This document shows positions 24,307 to 32,106 of a stretch of DNA of 35,838 nt, piece by piece. The DNA is from Flavipsychrobacter sp. (GTDB lineage: Bacteria > Bacteroidota > Bacteroidia > Chitinophagales > Chitinophagaceae), in the NCBI GenBank assembly GCA_025963465.1, contig JAOQAP010000014.1, positions 1-35,838 of the forward strand, written 5' to 3'. The stretch's first letter is position 1. Each line of letters starts with the position of its first letter. Below the pieces are notes generated by a model. It searched no databases. It had not been told where the DNA came from and saw only the letters and a list, made by a program, of their open reading frames with translations. The position numbers and the translations under genes are program-made.

Positions 24307-24855
24307 GTGGTAGCTATAACCGTATCTGATAACATATTGCTCCGCTCCTATAAAGCGGAGGATGCACAGGAACTGTTTGATGTCATCAACAGTTCCCGCA
24401 GGCACCTGCACCCGTGGCTTACATGGGTAGACAAGACCACCAAACCCGAACACTCCTTACAATTCATACAGCACAGCATACACCAACAGGAAGTACAGGA
24501 AGCGCTGGTGCTGGGCATCTTTTACGACGACAAAATAATAGGCGGAGTAGGTATGCACCATTGGGACCTCACCACCAAACGTGCACAGATTGGCTACTGG
24601 ATAAGCGAAAGCCATGAAGGCAAAGGCATTATATCAGACAGCCTGAAAAAATTCACCTCATTCCTTTTTGATAAACTTGACCTGAATAAGATAGAAGTCC
24701 ACTTTGTCCCAACGAACAAACGCAGTGCAGCCGTAGCCACCCGCCTGGGCTGCAAGGTAGAAGGCGTCATCCGCCAGAGCCTGATGCGCAATGGCATGCC
24801 GGAAGATGTGGTGGTAATGGGATTGCTGAAGAGTGAGAAGCAAATCCCAGGGTGA
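24307..24855 (+). CDS. GNAT acetyltransferase (RimJ/RimL-like)
   Basis: The 182-residue protein has a GNAT fold of the ribosomal-protein acetyltransferase type: LRSYKAEDAQELFDVINSSR (12-31), HLHPWLTWVD, GGVGMHHWD, RAQIGYWISESHEGKGIISD with the acetyl-CoA loop, then NKRSAAVATRLGCKVEGVIRQ. It transfers an acetyl group to an N-terminal or small amine; substrate unknown. The start is GTG at 24307, 10 bases after the lpxD-like stop, since no ATG is available upstream of the fold. Its last 63 shared codons are duplicated at 26306-26509, on the far side of the NHL gene. Confidence 0.88.
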   Translation: MVAITVSDNILLRSYKAEDAQELFDVINSSRRHLHPWLTWVDKTTKPEHSLQFIQHSIHQQEVQEALVLGIFYDDKIIGGVGMHHWDLTTKRAQIGYWISESHEGKGIISDSLKKFTSFLFDKLDLNKIEVHFVPTNKRSAAVATRLGCKVEGVIRQSLMRNGMPEDVVVMGLLKSEKQIPG

Positions 24856-24940
24856 CAGGATTCGCAAATATATTTTTTGAGTAACCAAAGAGTAAGTGAG
24901 AAATCTACGTCTAATGATATGAAGATAACTATCACTGCTT

Positions 24941-26287
24941 ATGAAAAACATACTTATTGTTTTAACGACTCTTTTACTTCTGTCTTTTCAAAATAATGCG
25001 CAAACGATAACACTGATCGCAGGAATAGGAGGGCGTGGTTCATCCGGGGATGGTGGACCAGCCACCGCAGCACAGGTATCTAATCCCCAAAAAATAGCTA
25101 TTGATAAATCAGGCAATATTTACTTTGGGCAGAGCGACTATATAAGAAAGATAAGCCCTTCCGGTACTATTACAACTATAGCAGGAACGGGTAAAAGTGG
25201 TTATTCAGGAGATGGCGGAGCGGCAACAGCAGCCGATATATTCGGGCCAGCTGGAATAGTAATAGATAGAGCAGGTAACATCTATTTTGTGGATAATTAC
25301 AATAATGTCATTAGGAAAATAAATACAAGTGGCATTATAAGTACGGTAGCCGGCAGTGGAGTTAATGCAGGTACAGGGATGAGTGTTCCCGAATATTATG
25401 TTCATTTGGGTGATGGTGGTCCCGCCACTGCTGCAGATTTAGGTTTACCGATTGGAATAGCAATTGATGGTTCCGATAACCTGTATATAGGAGATTTCGC
25501 AAATAACAGGATAAGAAAAATAACGCCAGCAGGAATAATTACTACCATAGCCGGGAACGGAATTCAAGGTACAGCAGGCGATGGAGGCCCTGCTACTGCT
25601 GCAGAAGTTAATAACCCATATTATATTGCTTTAGACACTAGAGGAAATATATATTTTACCAGCCTTGGAATTGGAATTAATACAATCAGAAAAATTGATG
25701 CGTCTGGTTACATCACGACAATCGCGGGAAACGGGACTACAGGCTACAGAGGCGATGGTGGCGCTGCCACGGCTGCTGTGTTTAACGGCGCATTGGATGT
25801 AACAGTGAGTAAAACAGGGGATATATACATAACGGATTTTGCCAATTACCGGATAAGAATGATCAATTCCCTGGGTATTATTAACACCATTGCAGGGAAC
25901 GGTATTTACGGCGAAGATGGGTATAACGGCCCTGCAACAGCTGCAAAAATCGGACAACCCAAATGTGTAACGCTTGATGATATCGGAAATCTCTATTTTT
26001 CTGCAGATAACAGAATTAAGAGAGTAAGTGCGGATCCGGTGAGTGTATCGAAGATAGATATCACATCAGACAGGATCGAGATTTATCCTAATCCAACAAA
26101 TGGGTTGATTAATATTTTGTGTAATCAGAAAACAAACCATATATCAATAACCAATAGTTTAGGGCAATTGATATACAGCAAAGATCACAGTGAAAAATTA
26201 ACACAAATAAATATGTCGCATTTTAGTGCCGGAATTTATTTTGTGTCAGTAAATGACAGAAATAAATACAAAGTTGTAAAAGAGTAA
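24941..26287 (+). CDS. Secreted six-bladed NHL beta-propeller with type IX secretion tail
   Basis: The 448-residue protein has a signal peptide (MKNILIVLTTLLLLSFQNNA). Six NHL-type repeats of about 50-60 residues follow, each with GDGGPATAA-like, 'P..IAID..GNIY' and 'IRKI...G.ITTIAG' segments, enough for one closed propeller. The C-terminal 70 residues (379-448, from IEIYPNPTNG to VVKE) are a Por_Secre_tail sorting domain that directs export through the type IX system and surface attachment or release. NHL propellers bind proteins or carbohydrates. It is inserted between a GNAT gene and a duplicate of that gene's 3' end and is more AT-rich than the GNAT gene. Confidence 0.92.
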   Translation: MKNILIVLTTLLLLSFQNNAQTITLIAGIGGRGSSGDGGPATAAQVSNPQKIAIDKSGNIYFGQSDYIRKISPSGTITTIAGTGKSGYSGDGGAATAADIFGPAGIVIDRAGNIYFVDNYNNVIRKINTSGIISTVAGSGVNAGTGMSVPEYYVHLGDGGPATAADLGLPIGIAIDGSDNLYIGDFANNRIRKITPAGIITTIAGNGIQGTAGDGGPATAAEVNNPYYIALDTRGNIYFTSLGIGINTIRKIDASGYITTIAGNGTTGYRGDGGAATAAVFNGALDVTVSKTGDIYITDFANYRIRMINSLGIINTIAGNGIYGEDGYNGPATAAKIGQPKCVTLDDIGNLYFSADNRIKRVSADPVSVSKIDITSDRIEIYPNPTNGLINILCNQKTNHISITNSLGQLIYSKDHSEKLTQINMSHFSAGIYFVSVNDRNKYKVVKE

Positions 26288-26305
26288 AAGAAGACAAAAG
26301 AGTAA

Positions 26306-26509
26306 AAATTCACCTCATTTCTTTTCGATAAGCTGGACCTGAATAAGATAGAAGTACACTTTGTCCCATCCAACAAGCGCAGCGCAGCCGTAGCCACCCG
26401 CCTGGGCTGCAAGGTAGAAGGCGTTATCCGCCAGAGCCTGATGCGCAATGGCATGCCCGAAGATGTAGTGGTAATGGGGTTGCTGAAGAGCGAACATATC
26501 CGGTCTTAG
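26306..26509 (+). pseudogene. Second copy of the GNAT gene 3' end
   Basis: Codons 26306-26494 match 24649-24837 in frame, with 15 base differences in 189. They encode the same protein except one Thr to Ser change, then diverge (SEHIRS instead of SEKQIPG) and end in TAG. A TAA sits directly before the first shared codon, so no start exists and the piece is not expressed as an acetyltransferase. Nearly all differences are silent, so the copy diverged while still under selection, as in a homologous allele, before being stranded here. Confidence 0.9.
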
Positions 26510-26527
26510 TTACTTAAAAAAGTATCA

Positions 26528-27438
26528 TCAGAACGTGTCGAAGACCTCTTTTATTTGACCGCCTGCTCCTACATGCACAAACCTTTCGAAATGCACCATT
26601 TTTGTGGTAGTATCATAGTTCAACGTACTATAGCTGCCGGTAGGATATGAAGTTCCCAGGTAATAATATGTATAACCGAAAGAAATAACGCCGGATTTCC
26701 ATAGTCCGCCGTAAAGCAACTCATTATTAAAGGTTATGGAAAAAAGATCGACGATGCAATCGTATGCGTTTCATCAGGCATCGTATCTATTTTTTCAGTG
26801 TCGTGGTAAATGTGGCGAACGAGATGATATATTCTCGTACCTGCCAATGCGGCCATAATAGCCGGGTCAACTCCGATCTTCGCGACTTTTTTAGCGGTAT
26901 GAGCTGTTTTACAATCAATGACAAGCGAAACAGTATAAGCACCCATCACACTATATATATGTTGCGGTGCAGCGTCGGTAGAAGTACTGCCATCACCAAA
27001 TGACCATAAAAACTTGCTGTCAGATTTTGCCTTGCTGCTGAAGTAAACAATGCCCCCCGGAGATGTTGCCCCCGAAAAGGAGAAATCATAGGTAGAGTCT
27101 ACCGTTATGGTCAGGCTTTGCCTGATGGTGTGCGCAGTATCCCCGTCTATCACTAATGCTACATTGTATGTGCCAGCTGCGGTATACACATGGTTTGGCG
27201 CTGCAACCGATGCTGTGCTGCTGTCGCCAAGATCCCACAGGAATTTGGCAGAAGAAGGCGCATCGCTGGTGAAGTACACTGTATCAGCTACAAACGTCTT
27301 ACCGGAGTAAGAGAAGGTATACGTAGTACTTTTAACAGGTGTGTTATCCTGCTTGTTCTTTTTACATGCAGCAAACGGCAGACAGCACGATAAGACCAGG
27401 AGGCTAAACACAGATTTAAGAGAGGATGTTGACAACAT
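26528..27438 (-). pseudogene. PKD-domain lipoprotein, frameshifted at a T6 run
   Basis: The first frame (27438 to 26734, 234 residues) has a lipoprotein signal (LPFAACKKN), two PKD domains (YTFSYSG...DLGDSST...HVYTAAGTYNVALVI and YDFSFSG...FGDGSTS...HIYSVMGAYTVSLVI) and a C-terminal domain beginning MAALAGTRIYHL. It stops at IFFP. The remainder (ELLYGGLWKSGVISFGYTYYYLG to VFDTF) is in the next frame. Adding one T to TTTTTT (plus 26739-26744) restores a single protein of about 303 residues that matches the paralogs downstream. This may be a real mutation, programmed slippage, or a sequencing error. It is the last of three tandem paralogs. Confidence 0.85.
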
Positions 27439-27462
27439 AGTGAGGTCGTTTAATTTTAAAAT

Positions 27463-28146
27463 TTACGGGCTATCAAATACGTCTTTGGATTGTGAACCGG
27501 CACTAATATGTATAAGATGTTCATAGTGCACTTTATTTGAATCGGCATAAAAAGTCAGTATGTTATAGCTTCCTGTGGCATGGCCCATAGTGGTGTAAGT
27601 ATAGCCAAAAGTTGCAGTGCGTGATATCAGTGATCTGAAGAAAAGAGTATCTGTTCCTAATAGGATCGTGTTTGCGTCGACTTTACTTATAGCCAGTGTT
27701 GTCACAGGCATCAAAGAGGCCGTCGTGTCATATGGTGCGCCGTTATAGTAAATGTAATACATGTGTCGGTAGCTGCGGGAGCCTGTCAGCAACGCCATAA
27801 CGGTGGAATCAAAACCAATTGTGAGGGTTTGCTTAATGATGTGTGCGGTATCATTATCTACCATTAGCGAAACAGTGTAATTGCCTGCCACAGAATAAAC
27901 ATGGCCCGGAGCTGCTACAGAAGAAGTGGTCGTATCGCCAAAGTCCCATGCAAATGTGCTGCCCGATGGTGCTGTGCTCACAAAGTGCAATGAATTGCCT
28001 ACATATGGACTACCTGAATAGGAAAAAGAGTAAACAGTTGTTTTTTTCTCAGCAGGCTTGGTGTCTTTTTTACATGCCGTAAAAAACAAGGCCAGTAGCA
28101 ATGGCAAAACGATTCTGTGTCTATTTGTGAGGGAGATAATTATCAT
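27463..28146 (-). CDS. PKD-domain lipoprotein, one PKD copy
   Basis: The 227-residue protein has a lipoprotein signal (MIIISLTNRHRIVLPLLLAL, then FFTACKKD), one PKD domain (YSFSYSGSPYVGNSLHF... AWDFGDTTTSSVAAPGHVYS...GNYTVSLMVDNDTAHIIKQTL) and the shared C-terminal domain (FDSTVMALLTGSRSYRHM to KDVFDSP). Compared with its neighbours it lacks the second PKD unit, so the family has gained or lost a domain. It is anchored at the outer membrane and probably surface-facing. PKD domains are beta-sandwiches that bind polysaccharide or protein. Function unknown. Confidence 0.85.
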   Translation of the reverse strand: MIIISLTNRHRIVLPLLLALFFTACKKDTKPAEKKTTVYSFSYSGSPYVGNSLHFVSTAPSGSTFAWDFGDTTTSSVAAPGHVYSVAGNYTVSLMVDNDTAHIIKQTLTIGFDSTVMALLTGSRSYRHMYYIYYNGAPYDTTASLMPVTTLAISKVDANTILLGTDTLFFRSLISRTATFGYTYTTMGHATGSYNILTFYADSNKVHYEHLIHISAGSQSKDVFDSP

Positions 28147-28173
28147 AGTAACTGATTTATCACGAAGGAATAG

Positions 28174-29049
28174 TTAAGGTGTTTCATAAGTCTTTCCGAT
28201 GGAGTATACTTTGGTATTCTCGTGGGAGGTGAAAAAGATCTTATTAGTAAGTGTATTATAAGATAGTTGGCAACCGTCACTATAACCACTGCCGGGATGG
28301 AGGTCAAACATTACAACTCCTGATTTGAATGAGCGAAAAGACATGGTATAGCTATCAAACGAAATTGTAGCGGGATCAGGACTGGTAATAGTTGCAGCAA
28401 CGTTTGGTACCGAGTAGGTTGTATCAAAGAATTGACTTGTGTAGTCATATGTATAGTTATACAGTCGTGTACCCGTAAGCGAGGCCATTATCGCAGAGTC
28501 TATCCCGATCTTTGCAGTTTTCTTAATGATACGTGCTGCCTGGTCATTGACCGTAAGCGACACTTCATGGATGCCGGCTGTAGTAAACACATGTTTCGGA
28601 TTAGCTTCGGTAGATGTACTGCCGTCGTAGAAATTCCACGAAAACTTATGGCCGGATACTGCTTTGCTGCTGAAGTATAAAGTGCCGCCAACATACTGGC
28701 TTCCCGAATACGTGAAATCGTATGAAGAGTCAACGGCTATGACCAGGGTTTGCCTGATGGTATGCGCAGTATCCCCGTTTATCACTAATGCTATGGTGTA
28801 GGTACCGGCTTCCGTATATACATGTCCGGGTGCTGAAACCGTCGAGTTGCTTTTATCTCCGAAATCCCAGGCAAATTTGGCGGAAGACGGGGCATTACTG
28901 TTGAAATGTATGGTGTCTGCTACATATAGATCACCAGAATAAGAAAAGGTGTAGGCAGCAGATTGCTTATTCTTTTTACAGGCTGTAAAAAGTAACAGGC
29001 AGGGAATACCTAAAAGGCAAGCGGGCAGCTTAACAGGTAACAAATTCAT
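28174..29049 (-). CDS. PKD-domain lipoprotein, two PKD copies
   Basis: The 291-residue protein has a lipoprotein signal (LLGIPCLLLFTACKKN), two PKD domains (YTFSYSGDLYVADTIHF... AWDFGDKSNSTVSAPGHVYTEAGTYTIALVI, and YDFTYSGSQYVGGTLYF... SWNFYDGSTSTEANPKHVFTTAGIHEVSLTV) and the family C-terminal domain (IDSAIMASLTGTRLYNYTYDY to IGKTYETP). It is the first of three minus-strand paralogs. A strong terminator separates it from purH. The second domain reads FYDGST where PKD usually has FGDGST. Confidence 0.87.
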   Translation of the reverse strand: MNLLPVKLPACLLGIPCLLLFTACKKNKQSAAYTFSYSGDLYVADTIHFNSNAPSSAKFAWDFGDKSNSTVSAPGHVYTEAGTYTIALVINGDTAHTIRQTLVIAVDSSYDFTYSGSQYVGGTLYFSSKAVSGHKFSWNFYDGSTSTEANPKHVFTTAGIHEVSLTVNDQAARIIKKTAKIGIDSAIMASLTGTRLYNYTYDYTSQFFDTTYSVPNVAATITSPDPATISFDSYTMSFRSFKSGVVMFDLHPGSGYSDGCQLSYNTLTNKIFFTSHENTKVYSIGKTYETP

Positions 29050-29096
29050 AGTGAGGTTTTTATATAAACAGCAACATCTATGCCAAAAACGTTATT

Positions 29097-29139
29097 TATA
29101 AAAAACAGGTAGCAGCTTTTAAAAAAAGTTGCTACCTGT
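29097..29139 (-). terminator. Terminator downstream of purH
   Basis: AACAGGTAGCA (29103-29113) pairs with TGCTACCTGTT (29129-29139). On the minus strand a T-rich tract follows (CTGTTTTTTATAAAT). Confidence 0.85.
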
Positions 29140-29209
29140 TCACAAGATTAAAATAATAAGAATAAGCCCCGGAACAATGTCCCGCTTCTTCTGCGGGAGG
29201 GGTTTGGGG

Positions 29210-30724
29210 TTAATGTTTAAAATGCCTAACCTCTGTGATCACCATTACCATATCATTTTCCTGGCAGTACTTGATGCTATCTGCATCGCGAACAGAACCG
29301 CCCGGCTGTATCACAGCATTAATGCCTGCTTCTTTAGACATCCGTACACAATCATCGAAGGGGAAGAATGCATCAGATGCCAGTACAGCTCCGTTAAGTG
29401 AAAAGCCAAACTGCTTTGATTTATCCAGCGCCATGCGCAGGGCATCTATGCGGCTCGTTTGTCCGCAACCCTTGCCTATCAGCTGCTTGTCTTTAATGAT
29501 AGCTATGGCATTTGATTTCAGGTGCTTGCATACTATGTTGGCAAACAGCAGGTCAGCTTTCTCAGCCTCAGTAGCAGGACGTGCACCTGCTTCTTTCCAC
29601 TGTGCAAAGTTCTGCGTGTCGGCGTCCTGCACCAGTATGCCGTTGAGTATGCGCTTGTATTCTTTAACAGGGTAGAAATCTTTTTTCTGCAACAGCAGTA
29701 TACGGTTCTTCTTGCCCTTCAGTATAGCCAGTGCGTCCTCGTCATAGCCGGGTGCCAGCAGTATCTCGAAGAACAACTCATTTATTTTTGACGCTACATC
29801 TGCAGTGATCGTTTGGTTGGTAACCAGTACTCCGCCGAATGCACTTTCCGGGTCTCCTGCCAATGCCGCTTCCCATGCATGTGTCACATTATCACGTACC
29901 GCTACACCGCATACATTGGTATGCTTGATGATAGCGAATGCAGGATCTTTAAATTCTGATATGATCTGGCAGGCAGCATCTACATCTACCAGGTTGTTGT
30001 AAGAAAGTTCTTTCCCGTTCAGCTTTTCAAACAGCTCATCCAGGTCGCCGTAGAAAGACGCGTGCTGGTGCGGGTTCTCTCCGTAGCGCAGCGATTGCTT
30101 GTGGCCGAATGATAACTGGAATTGCTTTTGTTTGGCATCACGGTTAAAGTACTCCGCAATGGCTACATCGTAATGAGCACATTCTGCAAACGCAGCTGCT
30201 GCATAATGCTTCCTGTCGGTAAGCGTAGTAATACCGTTCTTTGTGGTCAGCAGTTCCAGCAGTTCACCGTACTGGTCACGGGATGCAACAATGCACACAT
30301 CTTTAAAATTTTTACCTGCGGCACGTATCAGCGATACGCCGCCTATATCTACCTTTTCTACTATGGCCTTTTCATCGGTGGTCTGCTTTACTGTTTCTTC
30401 AAACGGGTACAGGTCTACGACCACAAGATCGAGCAGGGGTATTTCGTATTCTTTTATATGGTTCTGGTCTGCTTCCAGATCACGACGGGCAAGGATACCG
30501 CCAAACACCTTAGGGTGTAAGGTCTTTACACGGCCGCCAAGTATGGACGGGTAGCCGGTAACACTCTCTACCGATGTGCAGGGAATACCCAGCTCTTCTA
30601 TAAAAGATTGTGTGCCACCTGTAGAATATATGGTTACGCCCTGCTCGTTCAGTTTACGAACAATGGGCTCCAGCCCGTCTTTGTAGAAAACAGAGATCAG
30701 CGCTGAGTGTATCTTGCGGTCCAT
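29210..30724 (-). CDS. purH: Bifunctional AICAR formyltransferase / IMP cyclohydrolase
   Basis: The 504-residue protein begins with the MGS-fold cyclohydrolase domain (ALISVFYKDGLEP, YSTGGTQSF, TGYPSILGGRVKTLHP). The formyltransferase domain starts near 140 and has RYGENPHQ, Lys267-His268 in IIKHTNVCGVA, AFGGVLVTNQ, and near the end GAVLASDAFFPFDDCVR and IQPGGSVRDADSIKYCQ. It adds a formyl group to AICAR and closes the ring to IMP, the last two steps of purine synthesis. A TAnnTTTG element is 28 bases upstream of ATG 30724. The usual product is about 505-530 residues, so this is complete. Confidence 0.98.
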   Translation of the reverse strand: MDRKIHSALISVFYKDGLEPIVRKLNEQGVTIYSTGGTQSFIEELGIPCTSVESVTGYPSILGGRVKTLHPKVFGGILARRDLEADQNHIKEYEIPLLDLVVVDLYPFEETVKQTTDEKAIVEKVDIGGVSLIRAAGKNFKDVCIVASRDQYGELLELLTTKNGITTLTDRKHYAAAAFAECAHYDVAIAEYFNRDAKQKQFQLSFGHKQSLRYGENPHQHASFYGDLDELFEKLNGKELSYNNLVDVDAACQIISEFKDPAFAIIKHTNVCGVAVRDNVTHAWEAALAGDPESAFGGVLVTNQTITADVASKINELFFEILLAPGYDEDALAILKGKKNRILLLQKKDFYPVKEYKRILNGILVQDADTQNFAQWKEAGARPATEAEKADLLFANIVCKHLKSNAIAIIKDKQLIGKGCGQTSRIDALRMALDKSKQFGFSLNGAVLASDAFFPFDDCVRMSKEAGINAVIQPGGSVRDADSIKYCQENDMVMVITEVRHFKH

Positions 30725-30752
30725 GCGAAGCAGAAATTTTTAAAATGAACGG

Positions 30753-30760
30753 CAAAGATA
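30753..30760 (-). promoter_or_regulatory. -7 element TATCTTTG of purH
   Basis: On the minus strand TATCTTTG matches TAnnTTTG, 28 bases before ATG 30724. Confidence 0.5.
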
Positions 30761-30815
30761 CCTGATGTACAGGCAACACCCAAACCCAAAGAGCAGCAGA
30801 TAAAATAGAAAACAA

Positions 30816-30980
30816 TTATTTTTTGCGGAATACCATCAGCCGGATAAGATAGGAGATACCAAGAAATCCCATACCTATAAGTACAACTGGCCAGTAAGAC
30901 GTGTGGTCCATGGTATATATAGAACCGCCCGCTATAAGTGCAAATCCAATAAGATTAAAAGAGATCCAAAGCACTTTCAT
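30816..30980 (-). CDS. 54-residue two-helix membrane protein
   Basis: The reverse strand gives MKVLWISFNLIGFALIAGGS, a short loop (IYTMDHTSYWP) and a second helix VVLIGMGFLGISYLIRLMV, ending FRKK. It is a small inner-membrane hairpin protein with the positively charged tail on the cytoplasmic side. It starts 24 bases after the stop of the small lipoprotein at 31005-31142, so the two may form one transcript. No family is recognised. Confidence 0.65.
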   Translation of the reverse strand: MKVLWISFNLIGFALIAGGSIYTMDHTSYWPVVLIGMGFLGISYLIRLMVFRKK

Positions 30981-31004
30981 AGAGGCTGTTTTATAAAAAC
31001 ACGA

Positions 31005-31142
31005 TTACCAATACCTGCCGTTATGCCTGTAATGGGCATGGCCGGGACTACGCCTGTCCGTTTTTTTACTATGGATCACGCAACTGCTCAGGTGAACTAG
31101 TATAGCCAAAACGAGGATCGCCTTTAATGATCTGTACTTCAT
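31005..31142 (-). CDS. 45-residue lipoprotein with His/aromatic tail
   Basis: MKYRSLKAILVLAILVHLSSC has a lipobox LSSC (Cys21), then VIHSKKTDRRSPGHAHYRHN and the end GRYW. It is shorter than the 19447-19632 lipoprotein but has the same plan: signal, a basic spacer, a His-rich end and a terminal YW. ATG 31142 was chosen because the signal starts there. Function unknown. Confidence 0.6.
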   Translation of the reverse strand: MKYRSLKAILVLAILVHLSSCVIHSKKTDRRSPGHAHYRHNGRYW

Positions 31143-31297
31143 AGGGTCTAAAAGTAATAAATATTTGATATTGTAAAATAGAATTTTCACTGGTAATTAT
31201 ACTAAACCACAAGACTGGTATAAGTACTAATAACAAACCGGTATCCGGAATTACATTTACTGATCAAAACGCGCTCCACGCATTAAATACAATTGTT

Positions 31298-32020
31298 ATG
31301 AAACAGATAAAGACGATCACATTAGCCGCACTTTGCACGCTAGGTGCTTTTTCAGCGATAGTATACACTTCCTGCAAAAAGGATGCATGCAAGGGAGTTG
31401 TGTGTAAGAATAAAGGCACCTGTTCAAACGGGACCTGTACCTGCCCTTCAGGCTTTTCAGGTAAAAGCTGCGAGCTTTCAACAATTGCCTTCAAAAACAA
31501 TACCTATACTCCTGTAAGCATTACGGTAAATGGTGCTGCGTATGAAATAGCTAAAGACAGTACGCTTTTGGTCACAGACACTGCAGGGCGCATCGCAAAG
31601 GTGACTGCATCTACATCAGGCAAGTCGGCAGATACTGCCATAGGGTATGTCGTCAAGTGGGCTTTCAGTGATACGTACCCCACGGATGGAACTACATTTA
31701 ACCAGCCGCTGGATGTGCAGGCGGAGAACCCGGCTAATAACAAAGAACAGGTATACTATTTAGAGGTGGTCAACAATAACGCTCTGGCGGTGACACAGGT
31801 GGTGGTATTAAATATAATAACACAAGAACGGACAAGAATCGAAATGAATTTGCCAAAAAACGGACGCACCGGTATCGGCTATTTTATTGGCGCAGGTAAT
31901 GACGCGCTGGTCGCTAATAATTTTAACCCGGCTACTTTTGAATTTAAACAGATAGCGTTTGAAGCGGTATACATGTTGCCCTTCACTGTAAACCAGAAAT
32001 ATACGTTTACGGTGAATTAG
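31298..32020 (+). CDS. Lipoprotein with one EGF-like module
   Basis: The 240-residue protein has a signal with lipobox-like YTSC (Cys26), then a single EGF-like module with six cysteines in the order C31-x4-C36-x5-C42-x4-C47-x1-C49-x8-C58 (CKNKGTCSNGTCTCPSGFSG), a standard EGF spacing. The remaining 180 residues are a beta-rich domain (VSITVNGAAYEIAKDSTLLV, AIGYVVKWAFSD, VYYLEVVNNNALAVTQVVV) that I do not recognise. It is exported and lipid-anchored; disulfides in the EGF part require a periplasmic or surface location. A long terminator hairpin follows. Confidence 0.82.
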   Translation: MKQIKTITLAALCTLGAFSAIVYTSCKKDACKGVVCKNKGTCSNGTCTCPSGFSGKSCELSTIAFKNNTYTPVSITVNGAAYEIAKDSTLLVTDTAGRIAKVTASTSGKSADTAIGYVVKWAFSDTYPTDGTTFNQPLDVQAENPANNKEQVYYLEVVNNNALAVTQVVVLNIITQERTRIEMNLPKNGRTGIGYFIGAGNDALVANNFNPATFEFKQIAFEAVYMLPFTVNQKYTFTVN

Positions 32021-32049
32021 GAAACCGTAGCCATGGAGGAGATACTGTA

Positions 32050-32088
32050 TTAATAAATAAAGGCCCCGACCGGGCCTTTATTTATTAA
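32050..32088. terminator. Bidirectional terminator
   Basis: A 17-base perfect stem, TTAATAAATAAAGGCCC and its complement GGGCCTTTATTTATTAA, closes on CGACC. It lies between two converging genes and can stop both. Confidence 0.9.
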
Positions 32089-32106
32089 TGGTTGTCATTC
32101 GATGTC

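Noticed and set aside
24941-26287. NHL repeats considered as a DNA tandem repeat
   Set aside because: The repeat is at protein level; the DNA units have diverged too far to count as a nucleotide repeat.
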